NCBI GenBank assembly: GCA_949128115.1
Contig: OX421966.1
Span: 62,989,416-63,053,415 of the forward strand
Source of the DNA: Anaspis maculata
Lineage: Eukaryota; Arthropoda; Insecta; Coleoptera; Scraptiidae
DNA: 64,000 nt
Reading direction: 5' to 3'
The notes below the pieces were generated by a model. It was not told the origin of the DNA and searched no databases. It was given only the letters and a program-made list of their open reading frames with translations. This document shows, piece after piece, positions 36,521-47,812 of the stretch. Each line of letters opens with the position of its first letter. The stretch's first letter is position 1. The position numbers were made by a program, and so were the translations under genes.

Positions 36521-38115
36521 CTAATTAAACAGATCGCGGCAACTAGTTGATCTATTCTTGAAAGTGACGGTGCGGAGGATCTTCTTCTGAATGAGCAACA
36601 GGTCACTGACGTGACTGCCTGACCCCCAGCAAATAATTCCGTAACTTAGGGCCGACTGAACGTGTCTGGAATAATATAGTTTCAGAACATCGAGGGAGAC
36701 GTTGGAGCGCAAGCGCCACAGAACAAAACACGCAGAAGACAACTTGCTGGACAAGTGAGTCACATGTGATTCCCACGACAACCTCTCATCAATCCACACA
36801 CCAAGGAACTTCATACTTGTACTCTGTCTGACAGAGGCACCGTCCATTTTGACCAGGAGACTCTGGTCTTTGGTTCTGTTGGAGAAAAGCATCATTTCAG
36901 TCTTTGTTTTGTTGAGAAGAAGCCCGTTGCTGGCAGAATACTCGCCCATCACGGAGACAGCGGCAGTGGCTGCGCGGGACAGGTCAGAAATGTTTGAACA
37001 GCTGACAGTGGCAGAAGTATCATCAGCATATTGGGTAACATGGGCGGAATCTATGTGCAGATCATTGATGAATATCAAAAAAAGCAGAGGCCCCAATATG
37101 CTGCCCTGCGGAACGCCAGAAGACACTCGCCCAATCCCAGACAGGTAAGAGACACCCCCATTTTTGAGAAGCACTCGCTAAGTCCTATCTTTAAGATAGG
37201 AAGAAATCCACTCAAGAGGGCGTCCACGTACACCACAGGAAGATAGCTTATTCAACAACAGCTGATGATCAACGGTGTCAAATGCACGTGACAAGTCAAA
37301 AAGAAGCGTCAAAACTTCTTCACCACGATCAAGTCCCAACAAAACATAATTCTGTAAAGAGAGAATAGCGTCGGCCGTAGAAAAGCCGCGACGGAATCCA
37401 AACTGAGTGCTTGAGAGCACCAGCCGAGAATCAAGATAATCAGACAGTCTCCAATAAAAAAAACCTTCTCAAACACCTTCGAAAAAGCCGTCAGCAATGC
37501 AATTGGTCTGTAATTGGAGATTTTGCTCCTCTCGCCCTTCTTATACACTGGAACAATGTGTGCTACCTTTAGACCAGATGGAAAAATACCGGACTCGAAC
37601 GAAGAATTGATAACAGAGGCCAGTGGAGTCGATATGAGATGCGAGATATGAGCAAGAAGCGAGCCCGGAACCCCATCCCAACCACAAGCATCCTTCCCAG
37701 AAACCTCTCCAATGGCCCTCTCAACCTCCAACTCAGACACAGGAGAGAGAAACATCGAGCCGCAGCCCAAACCAGACGAGGCGGACCCAGTCGAAGCAGT
37801 GCCACCCCCACAGCCCGCGAAAGAATTCAGAAAATGACCATTAAATGCATCGGCCGCTCTCTGAAGGTCGGAATGGGAAATTCCAGCCTCATCCACAAAT
37901 GGACCAGAGAGATCCCTATTCTTGGAAGCGCTGCAGGAATCGTTGAGAATTCGCCACGCCTCTCTAGAAAAATTGTTAGAAGAACGTAGTCTTTCCTCGT
38001 AATAGTTCTTTCTTCCACGTTCGATACGAGTTTGGTGGTTACTTTTCAAAACTCTATACCTTTCCAACAATTCTGGGTCATTAGTTCGCTTACATTCCCT
38101 AAAAACATCCCGCAC
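36521..38115 (-). pseudogene. LINE A reverse transcriptase domain, frameshifted
   Basis: Three successive minus-strand frames (38115-37440, 37420-37178, 37174-36521) together form a non-LTR reverse transcriptase. Visible motifs in order are VAHIVPVYKKG and NYRPIALL, QFGFRRGFSTADA, FDLSRAFDTVDH (motif A with catalytic Asp), SGVPQGSILGPLLF, the catalytic QYADDT (about 37015-37030), LNKTKTEMM and FLGVWID. The catalytic aspartates are intact, but one frameshift near 37430 and a stop at about 37178 break the ORF. RT copies the element RNA into the nicked target. Confidence 0.85.
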
Positions 38116-38144
38116 GAAGTGCCCCTCGTCAACAATTCCCGGAG

Positions 38145-39179
38145 TTATCCACGGTCTACCATTATTTTTTTGCTTTTGCTTACCGTTTTAAGTGGAAAAG
38201 CCACCGCAACAGACTGCCTTACCTTGTCAAGGAACAAATCAAACTTTTTCTCCGCGCCTGTCGCATCATAAACAGTGGTCCAATCCTCCGCACCCAACAA
38301 ATGTTTGAAGTTGTCAATGCTACAGGAATTTTTAAAATCGCGGTAGGTGACATCCTCGCTCTCTCTCACATCATCAAGTGACTCAACGGGAACGGTAACA
38401 AACTGAGAAAAGTGATCGGAGAAATCGCACGGCACAACTCTAGGACTTAACAATTGTGGATCGCAGTTGCAAAATACGTTGTCAATTATCGACTTCGAAT
38501 CGCCCTGAACTCGAGTGAAGTCAACAATACATTTGTTAAGACCATAACACTGAAATGTTGAACACAACAATTTTACAGATTTGTCAAGATTATTTACAAA
38601 ATTCACATTAAAATCACCGCAAATTACAGTGATTATGTCGCGTGTGGAACATATACAATTCAAAAGAGCGTCAAGCCTACTACAAAAATATTTTATATCG
38701 ACGTCAGGGGGCCTATAAAGGCATGCCACCAGCATGGTTGCATCCCCCACAGACAACCTCACAGTCGCAAACTCGAAGAGAGATCTGTCATCAGAAAAGT
38801 TTGATATATTTACAGAAATAAAATCAAAGTCTTGGCGCACATAGACTGCAACGCCCCCTCCCCTAGAACTCTCTCGACAGTATGAGTGCGCAAGGCTGTA
38901 GTTGTTTATATGTAAGGAGTTTAACTCCACGTCACTGCACCACACCTCCGATAAGCACACCACTGCAGGAAATCCCATCGACTGAAGGTAGAATTCCAGC
39001 TCGTCAGCCTTGTTTCTGAGACTTCTGATGTTCAAGTGACACACGTTGAACTGGCTTCGATACGTCAGCGGCGGAGCCACGCTCGCCCCGGCGGTGCTCT
39101 CCTCGAAAAAACCTAAACCGCCTGACTGCAATGTTAGTAGGCCAGAAGCTAGGCTCAGATAACGCTTTGAGGAGATCAT
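38145..39179 (-). pseudogene. LINE A apurinic-type endonuclease domain
   Basis: This is the N-terminal part of ORF2, 344 codons open. Endonuclease motifs appear in order: FNVCHLNIRSLRNK (substrate-binding Asn), VCLSEVWC (metal-binding Glu), RGGGVAVYVR, VACLYRPP, VICGDFNVNF (GDFN catalytic Asp/Asn) and FSDHF (SDH catalytic pair). It nicks target DNA to prime reverse transcription. The frame overlaps the end of ORF1 and stops at 38145; the RT part resumes at 38115, so a small frameshift separates them. All catalytic residues look intact. Confidence 0.85.
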
Positions 39180-39432
39180 AATCTACTCCGACTTTAAACG
39201 ACTTGGTGGAGCTCTGCCTGTTCCCGCCGTCGTTCCTCTTCAGCTCCTCGATGGACAAAAATTGTGCCCGATGTTTAACACCAATGTAGTCTCGCACCTC
39301 AGACTCTGTAGTGGAAGCATGAGCTCCACCAACATAGAGCCACGCACGTTTTTCGGCAGCTCTGAAGCCACCCGACGGCACATCAGACGTTCCTCGAATG
39401 CAGCTCGAATTGGACTTTTGCTGCATCCGCAC
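39004..39432 (-). pseudogene. LINE A ORF1 C-terminal fragment
   Basis: A 142-codon minus-strand frame carries EKRAWLYVGGAHASTTESEV, then SEPSFWPTNIAVRRFRFFRG. This is the RNA-binding C-terminal region of ORF1 proteins in insect CR1/jockey-type LINEs. The parallel region of LINE B (46619-47506) has the same W-P-x-x-V-R-x-R-F-F pattern. The N-terminal half, with coiled coil, is missing because the element is 5'-truncated near 39437. ORF1 end overlaps ORF2 start, as usual. Confidence 0.7.
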
Positions 39433-39649
39433 CCGAAAAAGTGAAAAAGTGAAAATTGAAAAAATGTGACAAAAGTCAACACAACCAGCTTGTAGGTATG
39501 CATCAACTTACTTTGTGTACCAAATTTGGTCAAAATCCAGTGGTTAAATATGGAGTTATAACAAAACAAGCGAATAATAATATGTCTCATGGACATGAGG
39601 TTCAATAGTGCACCTTTGTTTTAAAGGATTAGTGAACGCAAGATGTTTA

Positions 39650-40620
39650 TTAGGGTTCTACCATTATTTGGGCAAAAATTTCAATATGGCGGCCAATATA
39701 GTGGCAGAATCATGAAATTTGGCTTGAAAATCAGAATGATCGTATTAGACAAGGGAAAGTTCCAAGTTTTATGAAAACCGTTCCAAAAAGAAGAGATTTC
39801 GATATGGCGGCCAAGATGGCGGCGGAATGTTGAAATTTAACTGGAAAATAAGACTGATCATACAAAACAACGGTAAGTTCCAAGCTCCATGGATATCGTT
39901 CCACTAATAAGAAATTTCAATATGGCGGCCAAGATGGCGGCCAAGATGGCGGCAGAGCATCATTTGTCCAAAATCTGATGTATTTTGATGAAATTCACAT
40001 CGCCTGCGAATTTCACTCAAATCGGACCACTTTCAGAGAAATTTAAAATGGCGGATCAAAGATGGCGGACCAGTGACAAAAATCATTGGTCAACTTCATA
40101 TGGTGAACACGTACGCATTCGATTGGCGTTTACACCACATCGATATCTCTTTTCATGAGGGCATAATTCTCTTAGTTCTATCACTTTGGAACATGTTCAA
40201 TATGGAGAATACAAGATGGCGGCGGAACAGCAATTGTCGAAAATGGGATGGATCTTGATAAATTTCACATCGCCTGAAAAATTTCGCTCAAATCGACCAC
40301 TTTCAGAGAAATTCAAAATGCGGATCAAAGATGGCAGACAAGTGACAGAAATCATTGGTCAACTTTATATGGTGGATACGTACGCATTTTATTGGCGTTT
40401 GCACCCCATTGATATCTTTTTTCATTGTGGCATGATTCACCCCTCTAGTTCTATAACTTTGAAACATGTTCAAAATGGATAGAGAATACAAGATGGCGGC
40501 GGGGCATCAATTGTCAAAAATTGGATGGATCTTGATGTGGTTTACATTGCCTGCAAATTTCATTCTAATCAGATCACTTCTAGAGCAATTCAAAATGGCG
40601 GATCAGATGGCTGCAAAGTA
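39650..40620 (+). repeat. Tandem repeat rich in ATGGCGGC motifs
   Basis: ATGGCGGCCAAGATGGCGGC-like blocks recur through the region. In the right part a ~275 bp unit is present about three times, starting near 39970, 40240 and 40517, each with GGATGGATCTTGAT-like, TTCACATCGCC-like and GGCGTTTACACCACAT-like segments. The left part has shorter units of about 120 bp. A motif in the opposite orientation resembles the satellite at 2933-3760. Confidence 0.7.
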
Positions 40621-40955
40621 ACAAAAAACCAAAAGTCAACTTGACGTCCTGGACATTATTTACTATTGATCAGCGTTTACATCACATCGATATCTTTTTC
40701 CTGATGGAGTTGATATCCCGGGTACAGACAGACAGACGGACGGGCGGACGGACGGGAAAAGTGGAGCTAAAAGCGCCGTTTCCCCATTTTTTGAGAAAGT
40801 GCGCTAAAAACCATTTTCAAAACTTAACTTTGGAAGCCTCTATCTCCGTTATTAAGCGTTTCCGATATTATTTTTTTCAAGATATAAATAGTTCACTTAT
40901 TTTTTGATGCTCTACTACCTCCTGAAATATTGACAAAAAAATGTAACAGCCTGTA

Positions 40956-43600
40956 TATACAGTATACTAATACTTACAGGTATCCCAGAATAAAGTGGCC
41001 AAATGTCTATAAAATCAGATAGCCCCTACCTATTTGGCACAGCAACTCGCTCCGCTTGCTAACTGGGTTAGTTTGTCAAGTCTGGATGAAATCCACCGTT
41101 TGTATCTTTTTTGCTTAAAAGTTTTTTTCGAGGTTTTTTTAGAGCTTTCACATTGATTTAGTGGAATGATTCACCTACAATCAGTTCTCGATTCGTCTCA
41201 TACGATTTTTTCCATCAAATCAAACTATCCATTGCGATTCAGTTCGACTTACAGTAATCGATTCACTAACAATTGGACATCCCAAGTTTAGATACACAGA
41301 AAAGTTGAGAATGATAATAAATAGGTTCCTATTTTGATTGAGGCTAACATGCCGGCACATGTCGGCACCGCCGGCAGCAAATACCTGTAAAAATAAAAGT
41401 TTGTATATTTGATGGTAGAGGTCGCCCCCATTAGTTAGACAGCAAAACAGCGGCTCGGCTACCGACCGATTGAAGAAATAAATTAATCATTTTCTGATCG
41501 CAATAAATGAAACTTTCGTGAGTTGAAATTCATCGATCAGATCAAATTTTTATTTATGATGAAATCTGAAGTACTCAAAACACGATGCAAGCGGTAAAAG
41601 AATACTAACATAACAGTTGAAAGCGAGCCTCACAACACATTCCCTTCTTCCATACCCTGGGCGCCACTGGTCGCCTAGTAAAACGTTACACCGAGCGTTA
41701 CACCAGAGCGTTACACATCATCCTCGCATCAACCGAATTCACTCTCATCCACAAAGTCCCTCATCTGTGGTTGTTGTGATCTAAGCGAGCGATAAGAAGT
41801 TTTACTTCAAAAATGGTACTTAGGTAAGTGATAGACATGCTTTGTTCAACTTCTCGATGAGACAAAGCAAGGCAGCACAGCAAGACACGAGGGCGGCCGT
41901 GAAGTCTTCTAACGATGCAGCAAGACATTGCTATCATTACGATCTAGCAAAATTCGCTACGAATTTCAAGTCGCCGGATTCAGAATCTTGGCATTCCAAG
42001 CTTCGCTCTCTGGAACAAAGATAATGCTTTGAATAGAACGACTAACAAACTGACAAAATGTACGTTTTTATTGTTTCCAGAGCTCTCCCGATGCCCGACT
42101 CCCGTTCCCTTTCCAAAAAACTTGCCGAGTTTCTAATTTTTTCCTCTGTCCCCATCCCCTTCACACTGCGCTTGTAATATCGGAGAATCCGCATTCGCGC
42201 GGCGCCGCCCGCTTCAAGAGGCCTCTTCAGATTTATACCCGCTGTGTTTGCTGCGGGAGAGATGATGGTGATGGCGCGGCGAAAATCCGAAAAGTTTTTT
42301 TGTTCCTTTGAGCGCAGCCCGGCCCAGATCTGCCCAGCTCATCATAATTTACATCGGAGAGCGCGCACTTTTTAATGGAACAAAGCAATCCAGATTTAAT
42401 ACGAAACCCGAAGTTTTGACAAATTAGATTCGGGAACTTGGGCGGAGAAGTCAAAAAAAAGACGTTCTGGAATTTGAAAATTGTTTTCTTTCGAACGTTC
42501 GCACACGAGACGTCTTGCGTGTCACGTTAATCCCACAACGCCACCACGCGAGCATCTCCTTTGGACACTCTCTTGTAACTCGATAAAACACCATCACATG
42601 TCAGAGACGGTCTGCTGGAACCGAGTGTCTGTGTGTGCATGTGTGGTGGTGTTTTCCTTTTTCTCCGGGACCACTCTTTTACGACCTTTCAGATACGGTC
42701 TTTCGCGTTCCCATTCCATTACGTTTCAAATATCCACACATAAATTCAGATTTGAGTTATCCTCATCCGTATAGGTATATAGCCTCCGTACTACATACAC
42801 TCGCTCCGATATTTCATTTTTGCGCGGCGCCGCTGAGTTGGTGAAATTTTGATGCAAACACTCTCGTTATTTTCACGCCAGAGCTTGCACATATGCAGCG
42901 GCAACCCTCGAGGAACGGCCGCATCAAGGGAAGCAAGCACGGTCGTGTTATACGCGAGCACCTGTATTTGCACGTGAAGCAATTCCAGGGAATAGTGTAC
43001 ACATCATCAGAATACAAGAAGTTGTCTGTCGCTTTTCGAACTCTCGAATGGGTGCTCGCGGAAATTCAAAGGTCAACTCTTCTCTAGAACTATTTTCGAT
43101 TCCAATTCAGTTGAGTTTACTTATACCTTGTGCTTACTCGATAGCCATATCGGAAATATGAGACCTTGCAAGCTGATTACTCAGACTCAGGTAAATACCA
43201 CTCTGCAAACAGCGACCCATCCCCAACTCACATCCATAATTCGCAAATTATTCGCCATTAATCAATTTTAATGGTAGGTAATGCGAAGGTGAATTTAGTG
43301 TCAGGACTTCACGTATTCAGGCTAGTTAAAAACCAGACGACACCCACTTTCTCGCTGCTACTCAATATTGAATTTTGGGATTGCATGTGTTACGTGCCAA
43401 AAAGGCCTCGTGCCTTTTCGGTGCGACTTACCTGTATGGTCTGTCTCTTATAGAGACACGGGCAGCCAGCTGATCAGTGGAGAAGGCCGGGGCTTATTTG
43501 ATGGTCTAGGGGCGGCACAGTATTGTGAGCCGCTTCCATAAAATAAAATATAGTACCAAGCACGACTTCGTATAATACTGAAGTTATCATTAGTTATCAA
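40956..43600. other. Intergenic stretch, no recognised gene
   Basis: Frames of 60-97 codons on both strands match nothing known. The segment ATGGTACTTAG followed by GTAAGT at about 41813 could be a first coding exon with a donor, but no continuation was found. GCGTTACAC recurs three times around 41680-41718. Some GC-richer patches lie at 42180-42240 and 42820-42960. Confidence 0.3.
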
Positions 43601-43802
43601 CAATTTTAGTGCATCAGTGACTAAAGAATAATAATGATAATAATATTAAAGAATTTATTGTGTAAAAGGTATACAAAAGGTGAGATTCAGCTCAACGGCT
43701 GATCTTCCGTCTCGCCGAAAATTATGAAAATTTTATATAAAAACATAAAATACAAGAACAGAAAACACATTATATGCAACAAAGTTCTGAAGCAACGTAC
43801 AA

Positions 43803-45956
43803 TTACAAAAAAGCGTTGTGGTCGGAGTTGAGAAACTCGTCCCACGAGTAGTAAGCCTCCTTGAAAAACAGTTTCTTGACATGGCTTTTGAATGACAATA
43901 AAGGTAACTTTTTGACTTCATCTGGGACTTTATTGAAGAATCTGATGGCATGATAATTACTGGCCATCCGAGACCGGGTAAGCCGCAGAGAAGCAGGACG
44001 CAAAAGCTGCTTATTTCTTGTATCGTGCACATGGATATCCGAATTCGCGGAGTACTCCGATAAGTTGCTTTTGACGTGAACCAAGCACTGGAAAATATAA
44101 AGGCAAGGCAAGGTCATGATTTTTTTCAGTATGACAAAATGTGGCCGACAATCGTCTCTGTAGCCAATACCCGCAACAACACGAAGAGCTCTTCTTTGTA
44201 AACGGAAAATGTAGGATCTCACCGACGAGTGGCCCCATACAACTAACGCAAGCGACAAGTGAGTCTCAATGACAAAAAAATAAGCGTTACGCAATACAGA
44301 ACCCGACACACAGTCCGAGATACTACGCAGCAAGTAGATATGTCTTGACAACTTGGTCCCCAAAACATCACCATATTTGTCCAACAACAGTCTGGAGTCT
44401 ATGAAACCCAGAAACTTAGCCGATCCCTCCAGGTCCACACCACCGACTCTATTCAAAGTAAACAAAACACTCGCAGATTTGTCATTATTAAGGCTCAGCC
44501 TGCTCTCGCAAACTGCCGTCGAGACAGATAGCATCCTCAAGTCCTGGAGCCGAACTGCATAGAACTGTGTCATCAGCGAACAACCTGATAGCCCCATCGG
44601 CATGTTCGGAATGTAAGTCATTGATATAAATCAGAAACAGTGTCGGTACAAGCACGGAACCTTGGGGAACTCCATGATCAACCGGGAGCGGAGAAGACAT
44701 GGTGGAACCATGTCAAACCGATTGAGATCGTCGGGCAAGATAAGACGAGATCATTCTACAAGCTGTGGGGTGAACATTATAGAAGTAAAGTTTGCGGAGT
44801 AAGACGGGATGAGAGACGCAGTCGAAAGCCTTGCCGACATCAAGAAACGTAGATACACCACAGTCTCCCTCCTCAAAGCCATCAACCAACCTCCTAACAT
44901 AGTCCAACAACGCCTGGGATGTAGATCTGTCCCGCCTGAAACCAAATTGCTTCTCTGAAAACAAACGGTTGGTCTCAAAGTGAGCAACGAGCTGACCATT
45001 CATCACCCTTTCAAGGATTTTAGAAAAGACCGACAACATAGATATGGGTCGATAGTTACCCGGATCATTGACATCACCCTTGTTCTGAAAACGGGTATTA
45101 CTCAAGCTCTTTTCAAACAGTCTGGAAAAGTAGCGGATGTTATGCATAAATTGATCAGCTTGGTCAATGGGACTACGACAAGATCAGCAATACCCTTCAG
45201 GAGTTGAACACTCAGCCCAAAGACATCTCTGGACCTGCTATTCTTCAAACTGAAGACAATATCTCGAACCGAGCCACAAGATACCTCCTCAAACCTAAAA
45301 TATCTCATCCGACGCAATGTCGAGTTCAAACGTTTGTTGTCTGCCATCATATGAACAGGATCGGACGATGTTGGAGGCAACTTTTTGAGTAATTCATCAG
45401 CTATACCAGTGAAATAGGAATTGAGTTCGTCGGAAGACACACTCAGAACATCGTTTGTGCGAGATACATTGGCTCCACGGTTCATGCTAATAATCTGCCA
45501 CATTGCTTTGGTCTTGTTACTCTTGGAATTGATGTAGTTGCTGTTTGAATCTATCTTGGCACGCCTGAGAGCATCCCGGTAACGATTCCTGGAAACATTA
45601 CGCAGCCTGAGCACATCAGGATCGGGTGTCTTGATATGAAGGTTGTTATACTTTGTAAGGTCTTTTTTCATAACTTTCAGAGACTGTGAGTACCATTCAA
45701 CATCAATGTCTGTTCTGGCACCATGAACCCTTATCACCTTCTCAGGAAATGCAATAAGAGACTGATTTCGAATAGTCTCCAGAAAAGCAGAAAACCTGTA
45801 GCCTACATCGCACCCAGCATCACTAACAAAACTCCAGTCGGTCCCGCTCATGGAATAGAAGAAAGTCATTTTACCAGACTGGGTGATAGGACGCACCATT
45901 CTGCAAACTGGGACCGACGCAGCAGACCTCCTGAAGCTGTATGAAATCATCTGCAT
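43803..45956 (-). pseudogene. LINE B reverse transcriptase and C-terminal tail, frameshifted
   Basis: Four minus-strand frames (45956-45102, 45147-44713, 44700-44488, 44621-43803) cover the linker, reverse transcriptase and C-terminal domain. Motifs seen in order are ISDHHMQM (last endonuclease motif, just upstream), NYRPISMLSVFSKILERVM, QFGFRRDRSTSQALL, FLDVGKAFDCVSH (motif A), HGVPQGSVLVPTLF, the catalytic LFADDT (about 44566-44581), LNNDKS and FLGFID. The tail shows FFNKVPDEVKKL. Catalytic residues remain but at least three frameshifts break the protein. Confidence 0.85.
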
Positions 45957-46084
45957 GTGGTGGTCGGATATATGCGACGGAATAACCTGAGAGCCGAGCT
46001 CGTCAGCAGGACAGTTAGTAAAAATGCCATCAATGATAGTTCGAGAAGTAGCAGTTACCCTAGTAAATTCGTTAATACAATTTT

Positions 46085-46685
46085 TCAGGCCAAATGATCA
46101 GAAGGTGTTAGTAACCAGTACCGCCTGATTGGACTTCGATTATCAATCAAAGTTGACATTGTAATCACCACAGAGAAAAACCGGCTCTCCAGAACTGCAC
46201 ACCACAGACAACAAGTTCTCAAGTCTTCCATTAAACACCCCCAGATCTGCGGCCGGAGCTCTGTATATGCAACCCACAATAATTTTTGGACACGCCAGCT
46301 CAATTAGGGACCACTCAAAAACTGAGTCCAAAGGGCAGGCATCCCCAATCTTCTTGACCCGAAAGCCGTGTCGGTTGTGCACGAATATGGCCACTCCACC
46401 ACCCCTTTTGTCCTCCCTTGAATGACAAGCACCCAGGTTATACTTGGGAATATTGATGAATGGCACCTCATCACAGCAACACCAGGTCTCGGAAAGGCAA
46501 AAAATATCTGGAAAATGCAAATCGGTTAAAAGAGCTTCCAATTCTAACACTTTGTTACTTAGACTTCTAATATTCAAGTGACATATCCTCAAGTCAGATT
46601 TGGAGTCATTCACTGACGTCAGGATGCAGCTTTCTTGTTTCCCCGGGGGTAAAAAAAACGCATCACGCGAACACCAGAGGGCCAT
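46085..46685 (-). pseudogene. LINE B endonuclease domain
   Basis: The start of ORF2 overlaps the end of ORF1 by about 65 bases. Motifs seen are ICHLNIRSLSNKVLELE, FCLSETWCC (metal-binding Glu), KRGGGVAIFVHN, VGCIYRAP and FLCGDYNVNFD, after which the frame hits a stop and a frameshift near 46140. The final SDHH motif is in another frame near 45960. The domain cleaves target DNA for target-primed reverse transcription; it is broken here. Confidence 0.8.
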
Positions 46686-47506
46686 CTGATAGGGCCCATT
46701 ATGTCAGGCTGATTCTCTAGAAACACAGTAACCTCGAATGCAGCGTAGTTGGCAGTGAATGCAGGTTTAATAAGTTCACACTGGAACTCAGGGAAGTCTT
46801 CCTTGAACATGTTTGACAACTGTTCAGATGTAGTACCCAGAGCAAATCTTGAGGCATACAGATAAGCCATCCTGGGAACGGCCCTAATAGTGGATCCTTC
46901 GGTGTTGTTACCAATAATAGTAGGCGAGCGCGCAGATTTATTGAAATGTTTCCTATTTGCCTTCTTCCAAGGCTCATCCGGGTAGGTTTTATCCTTGGGA
47001 GTATCCTTTTTTGTCACAGCAGAATAAGTCAGCATATTGCTTCCATCAGCATCAGCCATCCGCTTAGCCACCACATTCTTGCTTTTCTCCTTGGAATCTC
47101 GGCTATTTATTCCAATGTTGTTATTTACATGGGATGTAGTGGGCTCCGATAACAGCCTTAGTTTTTCAGTAGCAGACTTCTCATCGGCGGCCTTTTTACC
47201 GGTTTTTCTGTTGTTAGGTATTATTTCCTTACTTGAATATGAGGTTTTCTTGTTAAAAAGACGAACCAAAGTCACGTTCTCTTCTTTCAGCAGCTCAACA
47301 TTCCTGTGCATTTCGTCCAACTTGGCCAACAGTCCACTAGTTTTATTCTTCACAATTTCAGCGACTATCTCCGCAAACTTTGAACCATCCAGAAATATGA
47401 GGACTCCATTCTTCTTAGCTCCTCCAGCCATGCTTACATGGAGATCGGCAGAGCCCGAATTCTTGCTGTCGGTCCTAGCACTATCCTTTCGTAGCTCAGG
47501 CGGCAT
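46619..47506 (-). CDS. LINE B ORF1 protein (295 aa)
   Basis: The likely start is the Met of MPPELRKDSARTDS at 47506; the frame is open further upstream but without coding character. It encodes an N-terminal helical, coiled-coil-like segment (FAEIVAEIVKNKTSGLLAKL, then HRNVELLKEENVTL), a lysine-rich linker (residues about 90-200) and a C-terminal domain with MAYLYASRFALGTTSEQL and WPSGVRVMRFFYPRG. It probably binds LINE RNA in a ribonucleoprotein. The frame is intact, unlike its ORF2. No CCHC zinc knuckle is visible. Confidence 0.75.
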   Translation of the reverse strand: MPPELRKDSARTDSKNSGSADLHVSMAGGAKKNGVLIFLDGSKFAEIVAEIVKNKTSGLLAKLDEMHRNVELLKEENVTLVRLFNKKTSYSSKEIIPNNRKTGKKAADEKSATEKLRLLSEPTTSHVNNNIGINSRDSKEKSKNVVAKRMADADGSNMLTYSAVTKKDTPKDKTYPDEPWKKANRKHFNKSARSPTIIGNNTEGSTIRAVPRMAYLYASRFALGTTSEQLSNMFKEDFPEFQCELIKPAFTANYAAFEVTVFLENQPDIMGPIRWPSGVRVMRFFYPRGNKKAAS

Positions 47507-47812
47507 GCCAGTCCAACTTACAATAATACAATGGAGTAAAAAGGACCAAGGCAAGCCTACCTTCCATGTAATCAAATGATAATTGTTCAAAGGGGTGGGA
47601 GTGATTGTTTTGCTTATAAACTTTATCAAGTTTGTTCTGTGTATTTCGAACAGCCACGGGTAGTGTCAAACCGAATGATTACTCCGCAAATAGCTGTGAG
47701 CTTTCAAAACACATTGTTTCCATTCAATCTCGATTCACCAGATAAATGGTGGAGGCCTCAATAACTCTTCTTCGAAGAGATATAGCCTCCGACTAGTGAT
47801 TTGTAGACTCTA

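Larger units (their letters stand above)
36002..39437 (-). mobile_element. LINE A, CR1/jockey-type non-LTR retrotransposon
   Basis: A minus-strand two-ORF LINE, 5'-truncated within ORF1. Order on the minus strand: ORF1 C-terminal domain (39432-39004), endonuclease (39179-38145), reverse transcriptase (38115-36521), C-terminal tail (36511-36206), then a 3' simple-repeat tail read on the plus strand as TAAATAAATAAATAATAAAT at 36007-36050. AAAAGGTGAA beside the tail and AAAAAGTGAA near 39436 may be a ~10 bp target duplication. Several frameshifts and a stop mean it is no longer autonomous. Confidence 0.85.
35899..40953. mobile_element. TA-flanked inverted-repeat element split by LINE A
   Basis: Left end CAGGATGTTACACTTTTTTG (35899) pairs with CAAAAAAATGTAACAGCCTG (ending 40953), and pairing continues through TGACAATATTTCAGGAG and beyond for about 90 bp. 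TA flanks both ends. LINE A occupies 36002-39437. Without it the element would be about 1.6 kb, most of it the tandem repeat at 39650-40620. Confidence 0.75.
43627..47506 (-). mobile_element. LINE B, second CR1/jockey-type non-LTR retrotransposon
   Basis: A minus-strand LINE with a complete ORF1 (47506-46619) overlapping ORF2 (endonuclease from 46685; RT and tail to 43803), followed by a ~170 bp 3' region that ends in an ATT-rich tail (plus-strand AATAATAATGATAATAAT, 43627-43646). A GC-rich hairpin-prone segment (CGGCGAGACGGAAGATCAGC on the minus strand) lies just upstream of the tail. ORF2 has several frameshifts. It differs in sequence from LINE A but has the same architecture. Confidence 0.85.

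Noticed and set aside
42893..43087. Frame with arginine/lysine-rich start in a GC-richer patch
   Set aside because: No known family, and frames on the opposite strand are equally open.
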